Below are positions 38,389 through 47,222 of a stretch of DNA of 64,000 nucleotides, in pieces. Source of the stretch: Bacilli bacterium PM5-9 (lineage in GTDB: Bacteria > Bacillota_I > Bacilli_A > JAJDGJ01); the NCBI GenBank assembly GCA_029893765.1, contig JARXZD010000002.1:1-64000 (forward strand), given 5' to 3'. Position numbers and translations under genes: made by a program. The notes below the pieces were generated by a model. That model saw nothing but the letters and a program-made list of their open reading frames with translations. It was not told the origin of the DNA and searched no databases. Positions within the stretch are counted from its first letter, which is position 1, and the number at the start of each line of letters is the position of its first letter.

Positions 38389-39819
38389 ATGAATTTTGAA
38401 ACAATAATCGGAATTGAAATTCACTGTGAATTAAAAACAAATACTAAAATGTTCTCTGGTTCAAAAGTTGGATTCAATGATCCAGTAAATACAAATGTAA
38501 ATGAAGTGGATTTAGGAATGCCAGGAACACTTCCAGCTTTAAATAAACGTGGTGTTGAACAAGCATTAAAAGCATGTCATATCTTTAATATGGATATTAA
38601 CCCTGTTTTAAGATTTGATCGTAAATGTTATTTCTATCCTGATTTAACAAAAGGTTTTCAAATAACACAAAATGACTATCCAATAGGAACAAATGGTCAT
38701 ATTACAATAGATATGGATGAATATAAAAAAGAAGTAAAAATTACTAAAGTTGTAATTGAAGAGGATACTGCTAAATTAACACATCTTGATGATTGTACTT
38801 TAATTGATTATAACCGTTGCGGAAACCCTTTAATTGAAATTATTAGTGATGCATCTATGCGTAGTGCTAAAGAAGCAGCTACATACGTTAATACATTAAG
38901 AAATATGTTAATGTATGCAAATATTAGTGATGCAAAAATGGAAGAAGGATCACTTCGTTGTGATGTTAATATTTCATTAAGACCATTTGGTCAAGAAGAG
39001 TTTGGAACAAAAACTGAAATAAAAAATTTAAATTCAATTTCTAATATTGAAAAAGCAATTAATTATGAAGTTGAAAGACAAAAGAAAATTATTTTAAGTA
39101 ATGAAACATTAGAATCAGAAACAAGAAGATTTGATGAAGCGACAAAAACAACTATTGCAATGCGTCGTAAAGATGGAGTAATTGATTATCGTTTCCATCG
39201 TGAGCCAAATATTTTACCAACGGTTATCAGCAATGATTTAATTGAAGGTGTTAAAAAGGAAATTCCATTAATGCCTGCTGAATTAATTGATATTTATACA
39301 AATAAATATGGTATTTCAATTGTTGATGCTAGAATTTTAACAAGTGATATTTTATTATCTAATTACTTTAATGAAGCAGTTAAACATACTACTAACTATA
39401 AAACAGTAGCAAACTGGATAATTAGTGAAATACTATCTTATTTAAATAAAAATAATTTTTCAATTGATAAACAAGCATTATCTCCAGAATCATTAGCAAA
39501 AATGATTAATTATATGGATGAAGGCTTAATTTCAAGTAAACACTTAAAACAAATCTTTGAAATTGTTACAACTAGTAATTCTGATGATGTTGATAAAATT
39601 ATTAAAGAAAACAAAATGCTAATGATAAGTGATGAAAAGGAAATCTTAGTATTTATTGAAAATGTAATTAAAAATAATCCTGAATCAATTAATGATTATA
39701 AAAATGGAAAAGATAATGCTTTAAAATTTTTATTAGGTCAAATTATGAAAGATTCTCATGGACAAGTTAATCCAAAATTAACTAATGAATTATTAATAAA
39801 AGAATTAAATAAACTGTAG
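38389..39819 (+). CDS. gatB: Glutamyl/aspartyl-tRNA amidotransferase subunit B
   Basis: tRNA-binding kinase/amidotransferase subunit of 476 residues. The N-terminal cradle starts with IGIEIHCELKTNTKMFSGS. Conserved blocks are GMPGTLPALNKRGVE, RFDRKCYFYPDLTKGFQITQ, and MEEGSLRCDVNISLR. A helical linker and a YqeY-like tail (KFLLGQIMKDSHGQVNP) bind the tRNA elbow. The Shine-Dalgarno AAAGGAGG lies inside the gatA end, 1 bp gap. It completes gatCAB. Confidence 0.97.
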   Translation: MNFETIIGIEIHCELKTNTKMFSGSKVGFNDPVNTNVNEVDLGMPGTLPALNKRGVEQALKACHIFNMDINPVLRFDRKCYFYPDLTKGFQITQNDYPIGTNGHITIDMDEYKKEVKITKVVIEEDTAKLTHLDDCTLIDYNRCGNPLIEIISDASMRSAKEAATYVNTLRNMLMYANISDAKMEEGSLRCDVNISLRPFGQEEFGTKTEIKNLNSISNIEKAINYEVERQKKIILSNETLESETRRFDEATKTTIAMRRKDGVIDYRFHREPNILPTVISNDLIEGVKKEIPLMPAELIDIYTNKYGISIVDARILTSDILLSNYFNEAVKHTTNYKTVANWIISEILSYLNKNNFSIDKQALSPESLAKMINYMDEGLISSKHLKQIFEIVTTSNSDDVDKIIKENKMLMISDEKEILVFIENVIKNNPESINDYKNGKDNALKFLLGQIMKDSHGQVNPKLTNELLIKELNKL

Positions 39820-39833
39820 AAAGGAGGAATGTA

Positions 39834-41483
39834 ATGAATCAAAAAATTAAGTTTTTTGCTTTAGGTGGGCTAGATGAAAACGGTAAAAATATGTATTGTT
39901 TAGAAATAGATGATGATATTTTTGTTATCGAGGCTGGATTAAAATACCCTGAATCTCAAAGTTTAGGGATTGATATTGAAATACCAACATTTGATTATTT
40001 AATTGAAAATGAAAAGAGAGTAAAAGGTATCTTTTTAACTCATGCTCATCCTGATGCTATGGGTGCTATTTCATATCTATTAAAAGAGATTTCACCAACG
40101 ATTTATGCATCACATCTTACATCATGGATTGTAGAAGATCGTTTGAAAGAAGCAGGAATAAAAAAATATACAATTAAAAGAATTAAAGAAAACTCTATTA
40201 TTAAAATTAAAGATAAACTAAGAGTTCATACTTTTAAAACAACACATTCAATTATTCAATCACTTGGTTTAGCATTTGAAACAGAACAAGGGTTCATTGT
40301 TTTTACATCTGATTTTATTATTGATTTTGGCTCAACTGATGGTTATCAAACTGATGTATATAAACTAGTTGATATTGCCAAAAAAGGTGTTCTATTGTTA
40401 ATGACTGAATCTATTGGAGCCAATAAAACAGGTCATACTTCACCAAATCATAAAATTACTTCAATGGTAGAACCAATTATTAGTAATGCACCAAGTAGAA
40501 TAATTGTCACTGCATATACACATAGTATGTATAATATTCAAGAAATTGTTAATGTTGCTATTAAATATAATTATCGTATTATCTTTTTAAATAAAGATTT
40601 ACAAGATTTAGTTCATAAGCATGAAAAACTAGGATTACCTATTGTGCCAAAAGATAAAATAACTAATATTAAAGATATTGATAAAGGTGATGTTTTGGTT
40701 GTTATATCAGGTAATGGTAGTGATTTATATGAACAATTATCAAGAATCGCAACAAAAGAGGATAGCGTATTAAAACCTACTCAAAAGGATACATTTATAA
40801 TTGCTAGTCCTGCAATCCCTGGTATTGAAAACCTTTCAATTAAAGCTATTGATGATATCTATCGTCTTGATTCTGATGTATATACTTTTTCTTCAAAAAA
40901 TATAGCAAGTATGCATGCTTCTCAAGAAGATATTAAAATGATGATTAATTTATTTAAACCAAAATATTATCTACCTGTTAAAGGTGAATACACACAGTTA
41001 ATGGCAAATGCTAATATTGCATATGAAATGGGAATACCTGCTGATAATGTTATAGTTTTAGAAAATGGAGAAGTTGTTAATTTTAAAGACAATATGCTTC
41101 AAGAGAAAAGAGAACACATTGAAGTTGGCAGTATGCTTATTGATGGTCAAACTGTTAATGATAATAATGGAATTGTCTTAAATGATAGATTATCATTATC
41201 TCAAGATGGAACAGTTATTATTGGTATTGGTTTAGATAAAAAAACTAAAGAACAGACAATGAGTATGGATATTCAAACAAGAGGTTTTATTTATATAAAA
41301 GATTCTGAATATATTATTACTGAAATTAAAAAAATTGTTAATGAAACACTTGAACAATTTACTTTTAAAGATGAACAAGACTTTAATGATGCAAAAGCAA
41401 AAATTAGAGAAAATGTTTCACGATATATTTATAAAGAAACTAACAAAAGACCAATTGTTTTATCTATGATAATTACAGTATAA
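39834..41483 (+). CDS. rnjB: Ribonuclease J, J2-like with a degenerate active site
   Basis: Beta-CASP metallo-beta-lactamase RNase of 549 residues with an RNase J C-terminal domain. The metal motif HxHxDH reads H70-A-H-P-D-A75, so the last His is Ala. The PVHGE motif reads P-V-K383-G-E, so that His is Lys. His138 (TTHSI) and Asp160 (TSD) remain. One of the two metal sites should therefore be broken, as in RNase J2 paralogues that act as partners of J1. It lies 14 bp after gatB with AAAGGAGG, probably in the same operon. A catalytic J1 is expected elsewhere. Confidence 0.88.
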   Translation: MNQKIKFFALGGLDENGKNMYCLEIDDDIFVIEAGLKYPESQSLGIDIEIPTFDYLIENEKRVKGIFLTHAHPDAMGAISYLLKEISPTIYASHLTSWIVEDRLKEAGIKKYTIKRIKENSIIKIKDKLRVHTFKTTHSIIQSLGLAFETEQGFIVFTSDFIIDFGSTDGYQTDVYKLVDIAKKGVLLLMTESIGANKTGHTSPNHKITSMVEPIISNAPSRIIVTAYTHSMYNIQEIVNVAIKYNYRIIFLNKDLQDLVHKHEKLGLPIVPKDKITNIKDIDKGDVLVVISGNGSDLYEQLSRIATKEDSVLKPTQKDTFIIASPAIPGIENLSIKAIDDIYRLDSDVYTFSSKNIASMHASQEDIKMMINLFKPKYYLPVKGEYTQLMANANIAYEMGIPADNVIVLENGEVVNFKDNMLQEKREHIEVGSMLIDGQTVNDNNGIVLNDRLSLSQDGTVIIGIGLDKKTKEQTMSMDIQTRGFIYIKDSEYIITEIKKIVNETLEQFTFKDEQDFNDAKAKIRENVSRYIYKETNKRPIVLSMIITV

Positions 41484-41511
41484 AAGATAGATTAATTTCT
41501 ATCTTTTTTTG
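41482..41511 (+). terminator. Terminator of rnjB
   Basis: AAAGATAGA, loop, TCTATCTTT followed by a T-run. Confidence 0.87.
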
Positions 41512-41512
41512 C

Positions 41513-41540
41513 ATAAAAAAAAGACATCACTGTCTTATTT
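41513..41540 (-). terminator. Terminator of ygiQ
   Basis: On the minus strand, AAGACA, loop GTGA, TGTCTT followed by eight T. The ygiQ stop codon is just before the stem. Confidence 0.83.
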
Positions 41541-43295
41541 TAAAATAGGTATTAAGTCTTTTCTGTTTAAAATAGTTAAGGCTTTTTTTACTAACTCTCT
41601 ATTTTTTGGTAAATGATATTGTAATAAAGCATTTTGTAATTTCTTTTCTTCTTCACTTTTAGCAACATATATTTCTTTTTTAGTAAAAGGATTTTTATTT
41701 GTATAATACATTAATGTTGAAATTGTTGAAGGAGTAGGGTAGAAATCTTGTGCCTGTTGTGGTTTATAATTAATTTCTTTTAAAAATAAAGCTAACTCTA
41801 AAGCATCTTCAAGTTTTGAACCAGGATGACTTGACATTAAATAAGGTAATGCATATTGTTTTAAACCCAATGATTTATTAACTTTATCAAATTCACTAAC
41901 AAATTTTTTATATTTATTAATATTTGGTTTATTCATAAGCCTTAAAACATTATTTGAACAATGTTCAGGTGCTAACCTAAGTTGACCAGATACATGATAT
42001 TTAGCAAGCTCTAATAAATATTTTTTATCATCTTTTAATAAATAATCATATCTTATTCCTGAACGAACAAAAACTTTTTTAATTCCTTCAATTTCACGAA
42101 CAGCTTTAAGCGTATCAAAATATTTAGAATGATCAACCTTTAAATTTTGACACATATTATACCCTAAGCAGCTTTTATCACGACAGCTACCATGTTTATT
42201 TAATTTATCACACATTTCATCGTTGAAATTAGCAGTCGGTCCACCAACATCATGAATGTAACCTTTAAAATCAGGTAAACTCATCATTTTGTGTGCCTCA
42301 TCAACACAAGAATTTTTAGAACGCATACTAATTTGTTTTCCTTGATGAAAAGTTAATGCACAAAAGTGACAAGCACCATTACAACCACGATTAATTGAAA
42401 TGCTATATTTTATTTCCTTTAAAGCATTAACACTTCCTAATTTATGATATTCATCATAAGATTCATAAGTAAATGGTAAATCATATAAATGATCTAATTC
42501 ATTTTGACTTAGAATTGGCATTGGAATATTTTGAACAATAAAACAATCATTATAAGGTTCAATAAGAATTTGAGCACTTTGATGCTCATTATTGTAATAT
42601 TGTTGTAAGAATGAATCTATATATTTATCCTTATCTTTTAAATCATTAAAAGAGGGAAGTAATTTATACTCACTTATATTTTCTAAAGTATTAATTTTAT
42701 ATGAAGTACCATTAATGAAAGTTAAATCTTTTATTGATAGACCACTATTAAGATAATCAGCAATTTCAATGATAGCTTTTTCTCCCATACTATAAACAAG
42801 TAAATCAGCATCACTTGTTAATAAAATAGATGGTAAAATTTTATCTTGCCAATAGTCATAATGGGCAAACCTTCTTAAACTAGCTTCAATACCACCAATT
42901 ATAATAGCCATTTCATCACCATAAGCTTCTCTAATCATTTTTGAATAAACGCTAGTCGCATAATCAGGGCGTCTTATTTTATCATTGACAGAATAAACAT
43001 CTTTCTTTCTTTTTTTCCTGCTAACATAATAATTATTTACCATTGAATCAATATTACCAGAGCTTACTAAAAAGGCTAATCGAGGCTTACCACACTTTTT
43101 AATTGAGTTTTTATCATTTACACTAGGTTGTGCAATGATTGCTACTGTATAATTAAAAGACTCTAAATATCGTGCAATTAAACTAGTTCCAAAACTTGGA
43201 TGATCAACATAAGCATCACCACTTACAACAACAAAGTCAACTTGTTCAATATTATTTGCTCTTAATTCTTTCTTATTTGTACATAAAAATTTCAT
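41535..43295 (-). CDS. ygiQ: YgiQ family radical SAM protein
   Basis: A 586-residue member of the YgiQ/UPF0313 family. The N-terminal B12-binding-like domain begins DFVVVSGDAYVDHPSFG. The radical SAM cluster motif CxxxCxxC is in NRGCNGACHFCALTFHQG. A conserved Cys-rich insert (CRDKSCLGYNMC) and a C-terminal DUF3362-like domain (QDFYPTPSTISTLMYYT) follow. The reaction is not established. It is a single gene between convergent rnjB and divergent dnaD. Confidence 0.9.
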   Translation of the reverse strand: MKFLCTNKKELRANNIEQVDFVVVSGDAYVDHPSFGTSLIARYLESFNYTVAIIAQPSVNDKNSIKKCGKPRLAFLVSSGNIDSMVNNYYVSRKKRKKDVYSVNDKIRRPDYATSVYSKMIREAYGDEMAIIIGGIEASLRRFAHYDYWQDKILPSILLTSDADLLVYSMGEKAIIEIADYLNSGLSIKDLTFINGTSYKINTLENISEYKLLPSFNDLKDKDKYIDSFLQQYYNNEHQSAQILIEPYNDCFIVQNIPMPILSQNELDHLYDLPFTYESYDEYHKLGSVNALKEIKYSISINRGCNGACHFCALTFHQGKQISMRSKNSCVDEAHKMMSLPDFKGYIHDVGGPTANFNDEMCDKLNKHGSCRDKSCLGYNMCQNLKVDHSKYFDTLKAVREIEGIKKVFVRSGIRYDYLLKDDKKYLLELAKYHVSGQLRLAPEHCSNNVLRLMNKPNINKYKKFVSEFDKVNKSLGLKQYALPYLMSSHPGSKLEDALELALFLKEINYKPQQAQDFYPTPSTISTLMYYTNKNPFTKKEIYVAKSEEEKKLQNALLQYHLPKNRELVKKALTILNRKDLIPILK

Positions 43296-43335
43296 TTAAA
43301 TCACCAAAAATATTATAACATATTTATTATTTATA

Positions 43336-43364
43336 TAGTTATTCATTTGAAAATAAGATATAAT
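43336..43364 (+). promoter_or_regulatory. Promoter of dnaD-nth
   Basis: TAGTTA (43336-43341), 17 bp, TATAAT (43359-43364). Confidence 0.62.
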
Positions 43365-43389
43365 ATTATAGGAAAGGCTGGCGAGTTTA

Positions 43390-43944
43390 ATGATTAATTT
43401 TGAAAAACTTTTAGAAAATAAAATAATAAGTAAAGAACAATTTCTACTTAATTATTATTCTTTAATTAATATTAATGAAACAGAACTTGTGATTATATTA
43501 TTAATAGAGAATATGTTAAGTTCAAATAAATTAGTTACAGTTCAAGAATTAGAAAAGAAAATGAATATATCAAGTGATATTATAAATAAAGCAATAAAAA
43601 GATTAATACAAAAAAAATATTTAAGTTTTGATCCATATTCAAGTAATAATAGTATTGATACAAGTTTTATTTATGAAAAAATTGTTGATCAATTAACAAA
43701 AGATGAAATAGCAAGCAATGAAAAAAATAAGACAAAAAATGAGGGAAACCTTATAAAAATGTTTGAGAAAGAGTTCAAAAGAAATTTATCACCATTTGAA
43801 ATAGAAACTATTAGAGAATGGTCAACATCATTTAGTGAAGAATTAATTATTTATAGTTTAAGAGAAGCAGTATTAAATGGTGTAATAAATTTAAAATATA
43901 TTGAAAAAATTATTGTGGAACAGGCGAAAATTATTAATGGATAA
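43390..43944 (+). CDS. dnaD: DnaD-domain replication initiation protein
   Basis: A 184-residue primosomal protein. The N-terminal winged-helix part (about 35-95, TVQELEKKMNISSDIINKAIKRL) is followed by a DnaD/DnaB_2 domain (about 120-182) with FEKEFKRNLSPFEIETIREW. In Bacilli DnaD remodels oriC DNA and helps load the DnaC helicase. The Shine-Dalgarno is weak. It overlaps nth by 8 nt; the dnaD-nth order is conserved from Bacillus. Confidence 0.92.
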   Translation: MINFEKLLENKIISKEQFLLNYYSLININETELVIILLIENMLSSNKLVTVQELEKKMNISSDIINKAIKRLIQKKYLSFDPYSSNNSIDTSFIYEKIVDQLTKDEIASNEKNKTKNEGNLIKMFEKEFKRNLSPFEIETIREWSTSFSEELIIYSLREAVLNGVINLKYIEKIIVEQAKIING

Positions 43945-44569
43945 AAGAGCTTTAAAAATAAAAGAAGTTTTAGACAAAATGTACCCTGATGCATATTGTG
44001 AACTTAATTTTTCAAATGAACTAGAGTTGTTGATTGCTGTTTTACTATCAGCACAAACAACCGATAAATCTGTAAACAAACTAACTAAAATGTTATTTAA
44101 AAAATATCAATCAGTAGATGACTATATAAATGCAGATATAAATGAATTAGAAAATGATTTAAGAACTATCGGTTTATATAAAAATAAGGCAAAGAATATT
44201 ATTAAACTTGCTAATATGTTAAAAAATGATTTTAATAAAACAATTCCTCATACTAGAGAGGAATTAGAAAGATTACCTGGTGTTGGAAGAAAGACTGCTA
44301 ATGTTGTCTTATCATGTGCTTTTAATGTTCCGACAATTGCAGTTGATACGCATGTTGAGCGTGTTGCAAAACGCCTTAAACTTGCATATAAAAATGATTC
44401 AGTTTTAAAGGTTGAAGAAAAGTTGATGAAAAAGTTTCCAAAAGAAATGTGGTCAAAGCTACATCATCAATTAATTTTCTTTGGTAGATATCATTGTAAG
44501 GCGATAAACCCTAATTGCAATACTTGTCAATTAAAAGAGCTTTGCAGATACCCAAATATAAATATCTAA
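43937..44569 (+). CDS. nth: Endonuclease III
   Basis: Base-excision-repair DNA glycosylase/AP lyase of 210 residues that removes oxidised pyrimidines. The helix-hairpin-helix LPGVGRKTANVVL contains the catalytic Lys, and the Asp is in VDTHVERV. The C-terminal [4Fe-4S] loop has the C-x6-C-x2-C-x5-C spacing (CKAINPNCNTCQLKELC). The ATG at 43937 inside dnaD is preferred over an in-frame ATG at 43901, which would give a non-conserved N-terminus. Confidence 0.95.
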   Translation: MDKRALKIKEVLDKMYPDAYCELNFSNELELLIAVLLSAQTTDKSVNKLTKMLFKKYQSVDDYINADINELENDLRTIGLYKNKAKNIIKLANMLKNDFNKTIPHTREELERLPGVGRKTANVVLSCAFNVPTIAVDTHVERVAKRLKLAYKNDSVLKVEEKLMKKFPKEMWSKLHHQLIFFGRYHCKAINPNCNTCQLKELCRYPNINI

Positions 44570-44631
44570 GTTTTTTAAAATACAATAATATTATACTTAC
44601 AATCTTTATATTATTTATTTAAATAAATTGC

Positions 44632-44660
44632 TTGATTTTAACACATAAATAACATATAAT
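44632..44660 (+). promoter_or_regulatory. Promoter of rpsU
   Basis: TTGATT (44632-44637), 17 bp, TATAAT (44655-44660). Confidence 0.78.
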
Positions 44661-44700
44661 ATTAAGTGTAGAAGCTACATAGAAGGGAGGCTAGTTTAAG

Positions 44701-44874
44701 ATGTCAAAAGTTGAAGTAAGAAATAATGAATCTTTAGATGATGCACTTCGTCGTTTTAAAAGACAAGTTTCCAAAACTGGTACTCTTCAAGAAGCACGTA
44801 AGAGAGAATATTATGTAAAGCCTGGAATTAAAAAGAAATTAAAGTCTGAAGAAGCACGTAAAAAGAAATTTTAA
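44701..44874 (+). CDS. rpsU: 30S ribosomal protein S21
   Basis: A 57-residue basic ribosomal protein near the anti-Shine-Dalgarno end of 16S r[24 protein letters not shown] at the N-terminus and [21 protein letters not shown] at the C-terminus are family-typical. An AGGGAGG Shine-Dalgarno lies 10-16 nt upstream. It is monocistronic, unlike Bacillus where yqeY follows. Confidence 0.96.
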   Translation: MSKVEVRNNESLDDALRRFKRQVSKTGTLQEARKREYYVKPGIKKKLKSEEARKKKF

Positions 44875-44878
44875 TTAT

Positions 44879-44901
44879 AAAAGCACAGTAGTGCTTTTTT
44901 T
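44879..44901 (+). terminator. Terminator of rpsU
   Basis: AAGCAC, loop AGTA, GTGCTTTTTTT. Confidence 0.9.
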
Positions 44902-44924
44902 AATACATAAAGAGGTGTTTTATT

Positions 44925-45317
44925 GTGAATATTTACAGGTATATGAGAAATATTAATAATGTTTTAATTGTAGGAGACATTAATTTTTTTGATGATGATA
45001 ATATTGAAGTTGAAATGATTTCTGATCATAAACAAGAAAATGTTGTAAGGTATATAAATATCTTAGATTTTATTAATGACAAAAAAAAGCCATTTTATTT
45101 TAAATATAATAATATTATAATAGAAGAGAAATACTTGGATATCTTTGGTGATGTTAAATATTTTTTCGAAGATAATAATTTTAAATTATTAATTATTTTA
45201 AATAAAGAATATCAAATTGAAAAAAGTGATACTTTAATTAAAATATTAGATAATAAATTATTTGATACTAAAATTTTTAGTGATGATAATTTTCAAATTT
45301 TAGAAATAACTAGGTGA
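44925..45317 (+). CDS. Unrecognised 130-residue protein
   Basis: No family is recognised. It is a soluble, acidic protein rich in Asn, Asp and Ile, with predicted alternating strands and helices. It starts MNIYRYMRNINNVLIVGDINFF and ends FSDDNFQILEITR. No catalytic motif or membrane segment is visible. The GTG start follows AGAGGTG. It precedes the CDF transporter by 4 bp, so it is probably cotranscribed and translated with it; a role linked to that transporter is only a guess. Confidence 0.65.
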   Translation: MNIYRYMRNINNVLIVGDINFFDDDNIEVEMISDHKQENVVRYINILDFINDKKKPFYFKYNNIIIEEKYLDIFGDVKYFFEDNNFKLLIILNKEYQIEKSDTLIKILDNKLFDTKIFSDDNFQILEITR

Positions 45318-45321
45318 TTAT

Positions 45322-46212
45322 ATGATAGACTCTAACTATAAAAAAATACGATTTGTTTTAGCTTCAATTCTATTTTTAAATTTACTTGTATCATTTACGA
45401 AAATTTTTCTTGGTTACTATACCAACTCTCAAAGTGTCTATGCTGATGGGTTTCACTCTTTAAGTGATGGTTTTAATAATATTATCGGTATTGTTGCTTT
45501 ATCTATTGCGTATAAGCCTGCTGATGAAAATCATCCATATGGACATAAAAAAATTGAAACAATCTTATCTTTATTTATTGGTTTTATTTTACTTTTAATG
45601 TCTTATAATATCTTTGTTGATGCACTTAAAAATTTCAATAAACCTTTAAACTTAAATATATCAATTTTTTCTATATTGATAATGATTGCTACAATGATTG
45701 TTAATATTTTTGTAACTATTTATGAAAAGAAGAAGGGTGAAGAATTAAATAGTTCTTTCTTAATTAGTGATGCTAAACATACAATGTCTGATGTTTATGT
45801 CAGTGCATCAGTTGTTATTTCATTAATTGGTATTAAATATTTAGGCTTACCTGAATACTTTGATACAATAATTTCATTTTTAGTTGTGATTTTCATTTTT
45901 AAAACAGCAATCACTATTATAATTGATTCTTCCAAGATTTTAAGTGATACTAAAATAATTAATCCAGAGTTAGTTGAAGAGATTGTTTATTCTTTTAATG
46001 ATGTAAAAGAATGCCATATGATAAAGAGTAGGGGCTTTGACAACTTTGCTTTTTTAGAACTACATGTTTTAGTTGATGAAAATATGAGTGTAAAGGTGGC
46101 TCATTCTTTATCACATGATATTGAGACAAAAATAAAAAAAGAGATAATGAAAAATGTCAATGTTGTAATTCACATTGAGCCATTTGGTAATAGTCATATT
46201 GATGAGGAGTGA
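45322..46212 (+). CDS. Cation diffusion facilitator (CDF) family efflux transporter
   Basis: Membrane exporter of Zn2+, Mn2+ or similar metals, 296 residues. It has about six transmembrane helices, with metal-site motifs YADGFHSLSDGFNN in helix 2 and SDAKHTMSDVYVS in helix 5, and HPYGHKKIE between helices 2 and 3. A cytosolic ferredoxin-like C-terminal domain (about 205-290) ends VVIHIEPFG. The helix 5 motif has DxxxD with a preceding His. The exact metal cannot be told. It is followed immediately by a WYL regulator that may control it. Confidence 0.92.
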   Translation: MIDSNYKKIRFVLASILFLNLLVSFTKIFLGYYTNSQSVYADGFHSLSDGFNNIIGIVALSIAYKPADENHPYGHKKIETILSLFIGFILLLMSYNIFVDALKNFNKPLNLNISIFSILIMIATMIVNIFVTIYEKKKGEELNSSFLISDAKHTMSDVYVSASVVISLIGIKYLGLPEYFDTIISFLVVIFIFKTAITIIIDSSKILSDTKIINPELVEEIVYSFNDVKECHMIKSRGFDNFAFLELHVLVDENMSVKVAHSLSHDIETKIKKEIMKNVNVVIHIEPFGNSHIDEE

Positions 46213-46218
46213 TTGAAT

Positions 46219-47181
46219 ATGTCAACTAGAGTTGCTAATAGTATCAAAATGTTAGAAATATTAAGAGATGGTCGAAAGTATAAAAAAAATGAGCTTGCTC
46301 AATTATTACAAACAAATCCAAGGAATATTATTGAATATCGTAAAGATTTATATGATGCTGGTTATAATATCGAATATCAAAATGGTACAAATGGTGGTTA
46401 TTATTTGGATAGTGCTTGTTTATTACCTAGTGTAAATTTATCGAACAATGAAAAGACGGCACTTTTAAGATCCTATGATTTTTTAAAGAATAGTGACTTT
46501 TTTCATTTGAAAAACTATTATGATGCTCTTATTAAAATTAAAGCAAATTTTGATTCTAGTAATTTACTTCATGAATCATATATTAATCAAGCTCGTCCTG
46601 TTGATATTGATTTAATTGATAATTATTACAAAGTATTATCGAATGCTATTTCAATGCACCGTAAGGTATCATTAAAATATGAATCTATTAATAGCGATAC
46701 TATTAAAAAGACAATTATTCATCCTTATGAGTTAATTCGTTATCAAAATTTTTGGTATTTGATTGCTCGTGATGAATCGAGCGATAAGCAATTTAAAATT
46801 TATAAATTATCTAAAAGAATGAAAGAATTAACAATCTTAGAAGATAAACCGTTTTACTTTGATGAAGATTTTAAAGCAAGTGATTATATTGGTAAAACTT
46901 CTCTTATTAAGCTAGAACGTTTTGAAATAGAATTGATTGCTACTGGGGCAAGTGCTGTATCGTTAAGTGAAAAAAAGATTGGTTTAGACCCTGTTTATGA
47001 TTGGGTTGATCAAAATACACTTTGCCTTAAAACTACAATTGAAGGGAAGTATAATGCTATTGGCTTAATTTTATCATTAGGTAATAATGCAAAATTAGTG
47101 AAGCCACAATCACTTGTTGATGAGATTAAAAAGATTATTGAAAAGATGCATAACATCTACATTGATAGTTCACACTTATAA
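46219..47181 (+). CDS. HTH/WYL-domain transcriptional regulator (YafY type)
   Basis: A 320-residue regulator. An N-terminal HTH_11 winged helix (about 8-60, KKNELAQLLQTNPRNIIEYRKDL) is followed by a linker and a WYL domain (about 135-205) with HPYELIRYQNFWYLIARDE. A C-terminal WCX-like domain completes it. WYL domains sense ligands such as nucleotides or nucleic acids. ATG 46219 is chosen over TTG 46213 because GGAGTG at 46205-46210 is too close to the TTG. It is in an operon with the CDF transporter. Confidence 0.9.
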   Translation: MSTRVANSIKMLEILRDGRKYKKNELAQLLQTNPRNIIEYRKDLYDAGYNIEYQNGTNGGYYLDSACLLPSVNLSNNEKTALLRSYDFLKNSDFFHLKNYYDALIKIKANFDSSNLLHESYINQARPVDIDLIDNYYKVLSNAISMHRKVSLKYESINSDTIKKTIIHPYELIRYQNFWYLIARDESSDKQFKIYKLSKRMKELTILEDKPFYFDEDFKASDYIGKTSLIKLERFEIELIATGASAVSLSEKKIGLDPVYDWVDQNTLCLKTTIEGKYNAIGLILSLGNNAKLVKPQSLVDEIKKIIEKMHNIYIDSSHL

Positions 47182-47222
47182 CACATGAAAGTGCGATAAT
47201 ACTGAAGTAAGGGAGTGGTTTT

